From an uncultured Enterocloster sp. (GTDB taxonomy: Bacteria > Bacillota > Clostridia > Lachnospirales > Lachnospiraceae): 41,335 nucleotides of DNA. A model generated the notes under the pieces. The model was not told the DNA's origin. It saw only the letters and a list, made by a program, of their open reading frames with translations, and did not search any database. This document shows positions 1 through 8,220 of the stretch, one piece after another. The stretch covers positions 1-41,335 of the forward strand of contig CALWQV010000020.1 of NCBI GenBank assembly GCA_944383785.1, read 5' to 3'. Each line of letters opens with the position of its first letter. Positions within the stretch are counted from its first letter, which is position 1. The translations under genes and the position numbers were made by a program.

Positions 1-212
1 GACAGAACCATGCCGTCCCGTATCCCACACTTTTCCAGGGCCTCTCGGATGGAAGATACCCGCTTGTCCCTGGCCGGGTCCACGCCGGCCCGCACCGTGG
101 GAGCCGCCTTTTTGTAGGAAGCGCCGTCCCTAAAGTTCATACCCTGGTAACCTGTTTTTCCGTACTGTTTCAGCAGATCATCGGGAATCTTCCGGCCTGC
201 GGCGTTGATCAT
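1..212 (-). CDS. citF: Citrate lyase alpha chain, N-terminal part (cut by window edge)
   Basis: About 70 codons are present, reading out of the left edge. The protein begins MINAAGRKIPDDLL and continues with a segment KRVSSIREALEKCGIRDGM. I recognise this as the N-terminus of clostridial citrate lyase alpha subunits (citrate:acetyl-ACP transferase), just before the conserved His-rich block that would lie outside the window. The ATG at 212 is preceded by GGAGGT at good spacing. The gene has its own promoter (258-286), so it appears to be first in its transcript, whereas citF usually lies inside a citCDEF operon. The identification depends on a short fragment; another CoA-transferase-like protein is possible. 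Confidence 0.72.
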   Translation of the reverse strand, partial: MINAAGRKIPDDLLKQYGKTGYQGMNFRDGASYKKAAPTVRAGVDPARDKRVSSIREALEKCGIRDGMVL

Positions 213-257
213 AAAATTCGACCTCCTTCTTTTCTCATTTTACCAGTTTCTGGCTTT

Positions 258-286
258 ATCATACCATTACATCCGGAATATTACAA
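258..286 (-). promoter_or_regulatory. Sigma-A-type promoter for citF
   Basis: Read on the minus strand, TTGTAA (281-286) and TATGAT (258-263) are separated by 17 bases. The expected start point lies about 35 to 40 bases before the citF ATG at 212. The stretch 287-444 holds no gene. It contains a GC-rich inverted repeat, GCGCGG...CCGCGC (about 316-357), of unknown role. Confidence 0.6.
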
Positions 287-444
287 GAAAGAATCCGCCG
301 CCATGAACGTTTAAAGCGCGGTCCCTCCGGGCCCTGTCAAAAACCCGAAGGGCCGCGCCACCCCTATGATTAACCGGAAACCGCATGGATGCGATTGTCT
401 TCCGGCAGCGTATAAATTAGCTGATTTTATTGAAGAAAGGGTAG

Positions 445-480
445 AAAAAATCCCCTCCGTCCTTATTTCGCCGAAGGGGA
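445..480 (-). terminator. Rho-independent terminator after the AAA-ATPase pseudogene
   Basis: On the minus strand a 9-bp stem (TCCCCTTCG pairing with CGGAGGGGA, one G-U pair) is followed directly by six T residues. It lies ten bases after the pseudogene stop codon. Confidence 0.75.
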
Positions 481-489
481 GAAGTGTTT

Positions 490-1748
490 TTATTTTTCTA
501 TCATCACTTTACACTGCTTTTTATAGCACCCAATTCCATACCGGAACAGCGTATGGCAGTCCTTATCCTGAATCAGCTCCTTGCCGTATCCCCGCTTCTC
601 GATCTGGCGCAGAGCCTCCTTACATGCCTCCTCCAATCTGCCATCCTGCGCATATTTTACTTCAATCACGATGCCGATGCCCTCATCCTCCACATGAATC
701 ACAATATCGCCGTATCCATCGCCTGTTTCATAATTGGACTTTACATACCAGCCATTTTTCAGTCCCAGTATGCCCAATAGGATTACGTGGTAAAAGTTTT
801 CTTTTAATGACTTCCGGACAAATGTATCCCGCAGGCTGATGCTTTTTTCCAAATAAGCGGTAAACAGCCGCTGGGCCTCCTGCTCGTTTCCTGTTTTCAG
901 CGCCGTGCAAAAGGCTGTCAGCATCTCCGGATCCTTAGCCGTCTCCTCCTTGAACATGGCCATAATCTGGCCTCGGAAGGTCTCCCGGATCTCCATGTTG
1001 GGGATGGCCAGCTGATACCGTTTGCCATCCGGCTTTCCTCGGTAGGTCAGGTAGCCGGTGGCCAGAAGGAGGCTCCAAAGGTTGTCAATGGAATCGTAAA
1101 CCTGCTTATAAGTCAAATCCTCATGAATCTCTTTTGTCACCGTCTCTCCGGCCACCAGGGATTCGATTTCCCCTTTTGTCACCCCATTTCCCATCCGCTC
1201 AATGAGACGCCGGATCACATCGTTGCCGCTGGTATTGCTCCAATAATTCTGCGGAGGGGCAGCAGGTTCGTCCAGCAGGTCGTCGCAGAAGTTAATCACG
1301 TCCCAGGGGCAGTACACATCTACATTTCCAAACCGGTATCCATCATACCAGTCCCGTATGTCCTCGTAGCGGCCGGATCGGCCGTAATGGGCCAGCATAT
1401 CCCGCACCTCCTGGTCCGTAAACCCAAAATATTCATCGAAGCGCACCGACGGCACGGAGAAGACCTTTAAATTATTCAACCCGGTGAAGATGCTTTCCTT
1501 CGACACCCTAAGGCAGCCGGTCAAAACCGCAAACTCCAGGCTGTCATTGGTTTTTAATGCCTTTTCAAAGAGATTGCGGATTAAAATTTTCCAAACCGGC
1601 GGGGGCGGGTAAAGAGATTCACCTTTCCTCCCCTCAGCAGAAGATCCCGGATCATAGCAGTCTTATCCACATAGTAGTACCCATTCTTTCGCATCTCTGT
1701 AAAGTTTTCAATCCCAATGGGAAGCCTCTTCTGACTTTGACCGATCAT
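490..1748 (-). pseudogene. AAA-ATPase-like / PD-(D/E)XK nuclease-family protein, internally deleted
   Basis: The family (AAA-ATPase_like followed by a DUF1703/PDDEXK_9 nuclease-like domain) is common and multicopy in gut Clostridia. The N-terminus starts at 1748 behind GGAGGAGC and reads LPIGIENFTEMRKNGYYYVD, then RPRRFGK. It hits TAA (1581-1583) exactly at the Walker A lysine. The following sequence is in another frame and resumes at IRNLFEKALKTNDSLEF, which belongs far downstream in intact homologues. Most of the ATPase core, roughly 150 to 200 residues, is therefore missing and the join is out of frame. The rest (to 490) is intact and keeps GDIVI and VIEVKYA, the D...ExK nuclease-like signature. 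A shortened product starting at Met 1524 remains possible. Confidence 0.8.
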
Positions 1749-1800
1749 AAGCTCCTCCTTTCCTCATTCTGATTTTATCATCCTACCCATAAAATCACAA

Positions 1801-1848
1801 GAAAAGCCCGCTTTCTCCAGCAAATTTCCTGAATACAACGGACTTTTC
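1801..1848 (-). terminator. Probable terminator of the hisS-aspS transcript
   Basis: On the minus strand a 10-bp stem (GAAAAGTCCG with CGGGCTTTTC, one wobble) encloses a 28-base loop. It is followed by a T-rich stretch, about 40 bases after the aspS stop. The long loop makes it weaker than the other terminators here. Confidence 0.45.
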
Positions 1849-1886
1849 ATATCATTCTATAAAACAGTTACAACTGATCGATCAGA

Positions 1887-3680
1887 TTACGCTTCTTCCT
1901 TCTGAGCAATCTCAATCCCCAGCTCCTCAAGCTGCTTGGGATCTACCTCCGAGGGGGCCTCCATCATCAGGCAGGAGGCGTCCTTGATCTTGGGGAAGGC
2001 GATGACGTCGCGGATGCTGTCCGCCCCAACCATCAGCATCACCATGCGGTCCATGCCGTAGGCCAGTCCCGCATGAGGAGGAACACCGTACTTAAAGGCA
2101 TCTAACAGGAAGCCAAACTGTTCCTGGGCCCGCTCAGGGCTAAAGCCCAGCACCTCAAACATCTTGGACTGGATGTCGCTCTGGTGAATACGGACAGAGC
2201 CTCCGCCCATCTCCACGCCGTTTAATACAATATCGTAGGCCTTGGCCCGCACCCGTCCCGGATCGCTGTCCAGATACTGCAGATCCTCATCCATGGGCAT
2301 CGTAAAGGGATGGTGCATGGCCACAAAGCGATTCTCCTCCTCGGAGTATTCAAGGAGCGGGAACTCGGTCACCCACAGGAACTTAAAGTCATCCTTCTTT
2401 AACAGATCCAGCTGCCTTGCCAGCTCCAGACGCAGGTTACCTAAAACGTCAAAGACCACCTTGTCCTTGTCAGCGGCAAAGAGCAGCAGATCCCCCGGCT
2501 TTCCGTCCATGGCGGCTACCAGAGCGGCCATCTCTTCCTCCTTCATAAACTTGGCAAAGGAGGATTTGAGGCTTCCGTCCTCGTTGATCGCCACATAGGC
2601 CAGCCCCTTGGCACCAAATCCCTTGGCGTACTCTACCAGGGCGTCAATCTTCTTTCTGGGCATATGTCCCTGCCCCTCGGCGTTGATTCCCCGGACGGAG
2701 CCGCCGTTTTCAAGGGCGTTCTTAAATACGGCGAACTCGCAGCCCTTCACAACCTCGGAAACATTGTGAAGCTCCATGCCAAATCTCAGATCCGGCTTGT
2801 CGGAGCCGAAGCGATCCATAGCCTCCCTCCAAGTCATCCGCTGAATAGGAAGCTTTATCTCAAATCCACAGATCTCCTTAAACAGCTTCTGCAGCAGCCT
2901 CTCGTTTACGTCCAGCACGTCCTCCACATCCACAAAAGACAGCTCCATATCAATCTGGGTAAACTCCGGCTGACGGTCCGCTCTTAAATCCTCGTCCCGA
3001 TAGCAGCGGGCCAGCTGGAAGTAGCGGTCATAGCCAGAGCACATCAGCAGCTGTTTTAACAGCTGGGGAGACTGGGGCAGGGCGTAAAAGGAGCCTGGGT
3101 GAACGCGGCTGGGCACCAGGTAGTCTCTGGCTCCCTCGGGAGTGCTCTTAATCAGGGTAGGCGTCTCAATCTCCAAAAATCCCTCCTCCGCCAAAAAGGC
3201 CCGGGTCAGGATGGCCACCTTGCTTCTGGTAATCAGATTGCGCTGCAGATCCGGTCTTCTCAGATCCAGGAAACGGTATTTTAACCGCAGCTCCTCCTTG
3301 GTCTTGCTGTTCTCCTCAATGGGGAAGGGCGGCGTCTCTGATTCCGAAAGAATCCGAATCTCCTTTGCCCGCACCTCGATGGCGCCGGTAGCCAGGTTCT
3401 GGTTCACCGCACCGGAACGAGCCTCCACTCTTCCCTTGACAGCGATGACGAACTCGCTTCTGAGCTTCTCGGCCTTGGCGAAATTCTCAGCGCCGCAGTC
3501 ATTTTCCTCAAATATAATCTGCAGGATGCCGGAACGGTCCCGAAGGTCCACGAAAATGATGCCTCCCTTATTCCTGCTCTTCTGAACCCAGCCCATAACA
3601 GTCACATCCTGACCGATCTGCGCTGTAGTCACTTCCGTACATCTGTGGGACCGCTTCATCCCAACCATTGATTCTGCCAT
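1887..3680 (-). CDS. aspS: Aspartate-tRNA ligase (class II)
   Basis: This cytoplasmic enzyme charges tRNA-Asp with aspartate. The 597-residue length is that of the bacterial-type AspRS, which has an N-terminal OB-fold anticodon-binding domain, a class II catalytic core and an inserted GAD domain. Visible signatures are the OB-fold region GWVQKSRNKGGIIFVDLRDR, class II motif 2 with RCYRDEDLRADRQPEFTQ, and motif 3 HAGLAYGMDRMVML near the C-terminus. The start at 3680 has AAAGGAG eight bases upstream; a second Met at codon 5 is a less likely start. It follows hisS by 12 bases and is surely cotranscribed. Whether it is discriminating or also charges tRNA-Asn cannot be told here. Confidence 0.97.
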   Translation of the reverse strand: MAESMVGMKRSHRCTEVTTAQIGQDVTVMGWVQKSRNKGGIIFVDLRDRSGILQIIFEENDCGAENFAKAEKLRSEFVIAVKGRVEARSGAVNQNLATGAIEVRAKEIRILSESETPPFPIEENSKTKEELRLKYRFLDLRRPDLQRNLITRSKVAILTRAFLAEEGFLEIETPTLIKSTPEGARDYLVPSRVHPGSFYALPQSPQLLKQLLMCSGYDRYFQLARCYRDEDLRADRQPEFTQIDMELSFVDVEDVLDVNERLLQKLFKEICGFEIKLPIQRMTWREAMDRFGSDKPDLRFGMELHNVSEVVKGCEFAVFKNALENGGSVRGINAEGQGHMPRKKIDALVEYAKGFGAKGLAYVAINEDGSLKSSFAKFMKEEEMAALVAAMDGKPGDLLLFAADKDKVVFDVLGNLRLELARQLDLLKKDDFKFLWVTEFPLLEYSEEENRFVAMHHPFTMPMDEDLQYLDSDPGRVRAKAYDIVLNGVEMGGGSVRIHQSDIQSKMFEVLGFSPERAQEQFGFLLDAFKYGVPPHAGLAYGMDRMVMLMVGADSIRDVIAFPKIKDASCLMMEAPSEVDPKQLEELGIEIAQKEEA

Positions 3681-3692
3681 GACGATTCTCCT

Positions 3693-4958
3693 TTATCGTT
3701 TCAAATCTTCTTTATAGAACTCCAGAAACTCCGTATATCCCTCTTTATTTAGCTGTTCCTTCTGGAACTTCTTGTTCTTGTTCATCTGAGCCACCAGAAC
3801 CTGGACGCCTTTCTTTCTCTCCTCCATAGCCGAGCGAATCAGGCCAGCCAAAGTGGCAGCGTCCACACCTTTCTCAAAGAGGTAGGCTTTCTTCCCGGCA
3901 GCGCCGGGAACCTCAAAACCATTGTCCATCAGGATGGTGACAATGCGCTCAAACCCGATGGAGAATCCGCAGGCCGGCGTCTCCATACCCGTAAACTTGC
4001 CGATCATCTTGTCATACCGGCCTCCGCCTGCCACGGAACCGCCGAAGCCCTCCATGGAAACCTCGAAAATAGTTCCCGTGTAATAGGACATGCCCCGCAC
4101 TAGGGTAGGGTCAAACTCCAGCTTAAAATCAGCCTGGGCCACTTCCATCACTGTATCCATAATGTGGGCCAGATTCTCCGTCACAGACTGGGGCATCACA
4201 TCGGAAAGCTCCCCGCCAAGGCTTCTGACGCTGTCCGCATCCTTGCCAGCTCTGTTTAAAAGATCCAGATAGCGCTCCACTGCCTGTGCCTCATGGCCAG
4301 CTTCCAGAAGCTCCTTCCGAACTCCCTCAGGACCAATCTTATCCATCTTATCCAGGGTGATAAACACCTGGTCCATGGCTTCCCCGTCAAAACCGCAGTG
4401 CTTGGCCATGGCTTTTAAGATTTCCCGGTCGTTGATGCGCACCGTAAATGCGTTCTGGGGACAGATCTTTCCCAAAGCCGTGGTAGTGGCCAGGATCAGC
4501 TCGATCTCCGCCAGGCTGGTGGCATCTCCTAGGATATCGATGTCGCACTGGACAAACTGGCGGAAGCGTCCCTTCTGGGGGCGGTCCGCCCTCCAGACGC
4601 TTCCCATCTGCAGGGCCTTAAAGGGGCTTGGCAGATTGGCCGCGTTGTTGGCATAGTAGCGCGAAAGGGGCAGGGTCAAATCATAGCGCAGGCCGCTGTC
4701 CGTCAGATCGCCTTCTGTGGCGGCAGCCTCCAAATTCAGCTTCTCGCCCCTCTTTAAAATCTTGAAAATCAACTTTTCATTGTCCCCGCCCTGCTTGCTG
4801 GTAAGATTTTCAATATGCTCTACGCAGGGTGTCTCAATCTGGGAAAACCCAAAGCTTTTGTATGTTTCCCGGATCTGGTTCATCACATACTCCCGAATCT
4901 GCATCTCACGGGGCAGTATGTCCTTCATGCCGGTAACCGGCTTCTTCTTCAATGCCAT
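3693..4958 (-). CDS. hisS: Histidine-tRNA ligase (class II)
   Basis: This 421-residue HisRS activates histidine and charges tRNA-His. The N-terminus has the class II motif 1 region GMKDILPREM. Motif 2 is WRADRPQKGRFRQF followed by QCDID. The histidine-specific loop reads LVRGMSYYTGTIFEV, and motif 3 is ACGFSIGFERI. A C-terminal anticodon-binding domain follows. It is the first gene of a hisS-aspS pair, a very common arrangement in Firmicutes. The leader is short (about 30 to 40 bases from the promoter at 4999-5026), so there is no room for a T-box element. Confidence 0.96.
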   Translation of the reverse strand: MALKKKPVTGMKDILPREMQIREYVMNQIRETYKSFGFSQIETPCVEHIENLTSKQGGDNEKLIFKILKRGEKLNLEAAATEGDLTDSGLRYDLTLPLSRYYANNAANLPSPFKALQMGSVWRADRPQKGRFRQFVQCDIDILGDATSLAEIELILATTTALGKICPQNAFTVRINDREILKAMAKHCGFDGEAMDQVFITLDKMDKIGPEGVRKELLEAGHEAQAVERYLDLLNRAGKDADSVRSLGGELSDVMPQSVTENLAHIMDTVMEVAQADFKLEFDPTLVRGMSYYTGTIFEVSMEGFGGSVAGGGRYDKMIGKFTGMETPACGFSIGFERIVTILMDNGFEVPGAAGKKAYLFEKGVDAATLAGLIRSAMEERKKGVQVLVAQMNKNKKFQKEQLNKEGYTEFLEFYKEDLKR

Positions 4959-4998
4959 ATTTTACTCCATTCCTTTTGCTTTTCGGCTGTTCATTTCT

Positions 4999-5026
4999 AT
5001 TTTAATGAAGTTTCGGGATTTTGCAA
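4999..5026 (-). promoter_or_regulatory. Sigma-A-type promoter for hisS-aspS
   Basis: Read on the minus strand, TTGCAA (5021-5026), a 16-base spacer and TAAAAT (4999-5004) lie about 40 bases before the hisS start codon. Confidence 0.6.
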
Positions 5027-5049
5027 GAGGTTTATCAGAAATAGAGTTG

Positions 5050-5096
5050 AAAAAAGAGCCGCCGCCTATATAACTTCAGGGCAATGGCTCCTTTTT
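5050..5096 (-). terminator. Terminator downstream of the 5129-5953 gene
   Basis: On the minus strand AAAAAGGAGCC pairs with GGCTCTTTTTT (one bulged base), with an inner GCC/GGC extension, and the right arm ends in six T residues. It separates the upstream relA-hemZ region from the hisS promoter. Confidence 0.65.
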
Positions 5097-5128
5097 ACCT
5101 ATTGAACAGAGATATCCCCATTTTCTCC

Positions 5129-5953
5129 CTACACATCATACCGCACCGTTGACACCACCACTACTTCAAAGGAGTCAAAGGCTATGGGCTGGAAAGCCTC
5201 ATCCGTAGGAGCGTTAAATTCCGCTATTCCCACCTTTTCCAGATGATTCAAAGAATCCTTTTCAAAACCCACGGTCTGATCTCCCTGGTAATAGAGGCAG
5301 GCCAGCTCCGCCTGGTCAATGGACGCGCCAGTTCCATTTTCTACCTTAGCCAAAACGTTTCCGTCCAATCCCACATTTGCGGTAATAGTAAGCTGATCCC
5401 CAAGATAGTCATATTCAGGATTTGGATTGCGCTCCTCGGCTGTGACATACACCTCATAATGGTCGAAGGGTACCGGCTGTCCATTGGCATCCCTCGGAAG
5501 ATACACTGTCTCGTAGAACTTTGCTCCCGGCCCGCAAAAAACCGCATATGCCTCCTCTGCAGTCATCATCTTCCCCGCCTCATTATAAAAGACTACGGAA
5601 ATATCGACCGATACGTCTACCTCATTATCATTTGTCCCCAAAAGAAGAAGCTGCCGGGCAAGAAGCCTCTCCTCCAGCTTCACATTTTCATCCAGATTCT
5701 CCTGAGCCTTTGTTTCCTCCTCATTCTGAGTGCGAGGCGCTTCTTCCCGCGGCTGCTCCTCACTCTGGCTGGCAGAACGCCATCCGTCAAGGAAGCCGCC
5801 GGCCGGTCCAAAAAAACCGGAGAAAAATACAGACTGCACCGCAAAATAAAGAACTGCTATGCCGATCAGGAAAAGGAACGCTACGCTGCCTTTCCTCTTA
5901 CCTTTTGTGTTCCGGTCTTTTTCATTCCCATGCTCAGGATCCATATTTTCCAT
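5129..5953 (-). CDS. Membrane-anchored protein of unknown function
   Basis: The product has 274 residues. A basic, charged N-terminus (about 1-22) leads into one membrane segment (about 23-45, rich in F, L, I, V). A low-complexity acidic linker follows (about 60-95), with many E and Q residues. The likely extracytoplasmic domain (about 95-274) is probably beta-rich and ends in alternating hydrophobics, FEVVVVSTVRYDV. This pattern resembles anchored FxLYD-like domains, but I cannot assign a family. The ATG at 5953 is preceded by GGAGG at good spacing. It lies 99 bases after hemZ and before a terminator, so it may be the last gene of the relA transcript. It interrupts a gene order that usually runs hemZ-hisS. 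Confidence 0.7.
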   Translation of the reverse strand: MENMDPEHGNEKDRNTKGKRKGSVAFLFLIGIAVLYFAVQSVFFSGFFGPAGGFLDGWRSASQSEEQPREEAPRTQNEEETKAQENLDENVKLEERLLARQLLLLGTNDNEVDVSVDISVVFYNEAGKMMTAEEAYAVFCGPGAKFYETVYLPRDANGQPVPFDHYEVYVTAEERNPNPEYDYLGDQLTITANVGLDGNVLAKVENGTGASIDQAELACLYYQGDQTVGFEKDSLNHLEKVGIAEFNAPTDEAFQPIAFDSFEVVVVSTVRYDV

Positions 5954-6052
5954 CTGCAGCCTCCATTCCAGCTTTCATTTTATCCTTATTAATCAAGCTT
6001 ATCACAGCCGGAAACAGAAGGCCATCATCTCTCTGTTAAAAGCAGGTAAAAT

Positions 6053-7549
6053 TCAGGTAAGAATCTTCTCTTTGCGCCCAATCATCTCGTCAATACGCTC
6101 TATATACTGCTCCACTTCCTTCACATTTTCGCACCGCTCCCTGCGGTTCTGTGCCGGAAATACTACTTTAGTTGTGGTTCCGGCGCCGCAGGCGGCGATG
6201 GTCTGCATCTCCTCCATAATCAGTATATTATAGAGACAGGCCTTTCCCGGAAGGGCGTAGCCTACATTTTCAAAATTTCCCGCCATATTCTTCTGCCGGT
6301 ACAGGTAGTAGGGCTCCATGCCCATTTCCCTGGCGCACCCCATGCTCATCTCGATCATCTCCGGCGTGTTCCGGATGGTGAGATTGCTGTAATCCTCCTT
6401 GAACATGTTGAGCCTGGCGGCCCGCTTGATCGCCAGGGAATGGACCGTCAGGGAATCGGGCCTTAAAGAGCGGATCTCTCCCAGGGTGTACTCCACCTCA
6501 GAAATCCCTTCCTGTGGCAGTCCCATAATCAGATCCATATTAATATTGTCAAATCCCAGCTCACGGGCCATGTAAAAGGTATCCTTCACCTGCTCTACCG
6601 TATGGCGGCGGCCGATGAGATCCAGGGTCTTCTGGTTCATGGTCTGGGGGTTGATGGAAATGCGGGTGATGCCGTGATCTCGCAGCACCTGCAGCTTTTC
6701 CCTGGTAATGCTGTCCGGCCGGCCCGCCTCCACCGTAAATTCCAGAACGTTTTTTGTATCAAAAAGGCTCTCGACTTTGCATAAAATAGCCTCCAAATCT
6801 TCCGCTTCCAGAGAAGTAGGCGTCCCTCCCCCAAAATAAATGGTATCCAAAGGCCTTCCCGCCATCTTGCGGGCTGTGTATTCCAGCTCCTGAAACAGCG
6901 CGCCCAGATACAGCCCGGTCCTCCCCTTCCACTTGCCGATTGGGTAGGAGGTAAAGGAGCAGTACAGACAGGTGGTGGGGCAGAAGGGAATCCCCACATA
7001 GAGGCTATAGCCCCGCTCGTAATCCACCGGAGCCAGAAGCTCCTTTTCCCGGGCCGCGATCTCGATGCACAGATCGATCTTCTCATCGCTGGCCATATAA
7101 GTTTTCTTCATATAATCCCGGATCTCCTCCGGTTTCCACCCCTCCTCCAGACAAGTCAGGGCGATCTTGGTAGGCCGGATTCCCGTCAGGGAGCCCCAGG
7201 GCAGGGTTCTGCCTGTCCGCTCACAGAGCATCTCATAGAGAAGCTGCTTAATCACATTTTTTGCCCCCAGGCGATCCCCAAGATCCGCCGGACGGCTGCG
7301 GTCCATGGCGAGGGCAAATCCCGGCGCGGGAGCGGGCCGGAGGCTCTCCCCGGTCTCCTTTGTCTCCTTGCTCTTATCCTTCTCATCCCAGACTAAAAGC
7401 CGGACCTGTCCCCCGTCCAGCCTGCTCTCCACATAAAAATCTACACCTTCCTTCACCTCATGGGCGTAAACCTCGCCCGGATAAAAGGACATCAGAAGCT
7501 CTCTGATGTCCTGCTCAAATACATTGTCCTGTATCAATAATCCAATCAT
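6053..7549 (-). CDS. hemZ: HemZ-type radical SAM protein (coproporphyrinogen dehydrogenase-like)
   Basis: The 498-residue protein has the radical SAM cluster motif C190-x3-C194-x2-C197 within PFCPTTCLYCSF. The HemN/HemZ glycine-rich SAM region YFGGGTPTSLE follows. A variable N-terminal domain of about 180 residues precedes the barrel, as in HemZ (B. subtilis type) rather than HemN or HemW. The family is annotated as oxygen-independent coproporphyrinogen III oxidation. Many clostridia that carry hemZ lack a full haem pathway, and no other haem gene is in view, so the substrate is uncertain. It starts 14 bases after the MBL gene stop and is in the relA-MBL-hemZ operon. Confidence 0.88.
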   Translation of the reverse strand: MIGLLIQDNVFEQDIRELLMSFYPGEVYAHEVKEGVDFYVESRLDGGQVRLLVWDEKDKSKETKETGESLRPAPAPGFALAMDRSRPADLGDRLGAKNVIKQLLYEMLCERTGRTLPWGSLTGIRPTKIALTCLEEGWKPEEIRDYMKKTYMASDEKIDLCIEIAAREKELLAPVDYERGYSLYVGIPFCPTTCLYCSFTSYPIGKWKGRTGLYLGALFQELEYTARKMAGRPLDTIYFGGGTPTSLEAEDLEAILCKVESLFDTKNVLEFTVEAGRPDSITREKLQVLRDHGITRISINPQTMNQKTLDLIGRRHTVEQVKDTFYMARELGFDNINMDLIMGLPQEGISEVEYTLGEIRSLRPDSLTVHSLAIKRAARLNMFKEDYSNLTIRNTPEMIEMSMGCAREMGMEPYYLYRQKNMAGNFENVGYALPGKACLYNILIMEEMQTIAACGAGTTTKVVFPAQNRRERCENVKEVEQYIERIDEMIGRKEKILT

Positions 7550-7563
7550 CGTTCTCTCCTATG

Positions 7564-8196
7564 TCAGGCCATGGGATTGTACATCTTCTCGTGGCCGATG
7601 GTGGTGGGATCTCCATGCCCCGGATAAACCATGGTGTCCTCCGGAAGTGCGAACAGCTTTCCCCTGATGGAATCCGCGATCTGAGCCTGGCTGCCCGTGG
7701 GCAGGTCGGTCCGCCCGTAGGACTCGCAGAACAGGGTATCTCCCGACAGGAGAATCCCCTCCTCCCCTATGTAGTAGCACATGGAGCCAGCCGTATGGCC
7801 CGGAGTCGCAAGGGCCGTCCATTTCACACCTAAAAGCTCAAACTCCTGGCCTTCCCTCAGGGTCTCATCTACGGAAACGCTGAAAGATTGTCCCAGGGAC
7901 TGCCAGGAAAGGTTCACCGTAGCGCTTCCCAAAAGCTCCGTCTCATTTGCTCCGGCGTAAACCTTTGCCCGGAAAATCCGTTTCAGGTCGTTCACCGCCA
8001 TAATATGGTCAAAATGTCCGTGGGTCAGCACCACCGCCGTAGGCAGCATCCCCAGCTCCTGGCAGCAGTTGGCGATGTATTCCTCATTGTCCGCCGGGTC
8101 CACCACCACGCACTCCTTGCCGCCCTGGCGGTATAAAATATAGCAGTTGGTGCTAAGAGGCCCCAACACGCAGGTCTTAATACGGAAATCATTCAT
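7564..8196 (-). CDS. MBL-fold metallo-hydrolase (glyoxalase II-like)
   Basis: The 210-residue protein carries the metal-binding HxHxDH motif as THGHFDHIMAV (H59, H61, D63, H64). Further ligands sit in TPGHTAGS, LSGDTLF and YPGHGDPTTIG. This is the layout of small YcbL-like glyoxalase II family members, which hydrolyse thioesters such as S-lactoylglutathione or, in glutathione-free anaerobes, unknown analogues. It sits between relA and hemZ with gaps of 24 and 14 bases. This order is conserved in many Clostridia, but a functional link to ppGpp is not established. Confidence 0.88.
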   Translation of the reverse strand: MNDFRIKTCVLGPLSTNCYILYRQGGKECVVVDPADNEEYIANCCQELGMLPTAVVLTHGHFDHIMAVNDLKRIFRAKVYAGANETELLGSATVNLSWQSLGQSFSVSVDETLREGQEFELLGVKWTALATPGHTAGSMCYYIGEEGILLSGDTLFCESYGRTDLPTGSQAQIADSIRGKLFALPEDTMVYPGHGDPTTIGHEKMYNPMA

Positions 8197-8220
8197 CCTG
8201 AAAAATCCTCCTCTCTGTCC

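Noticed and set aside
4959-5049. T-box element upstream of hisS
   Set aside because: The leader from the promoter is only about 40 bases and lacks the T-box sequence and specifier stem.
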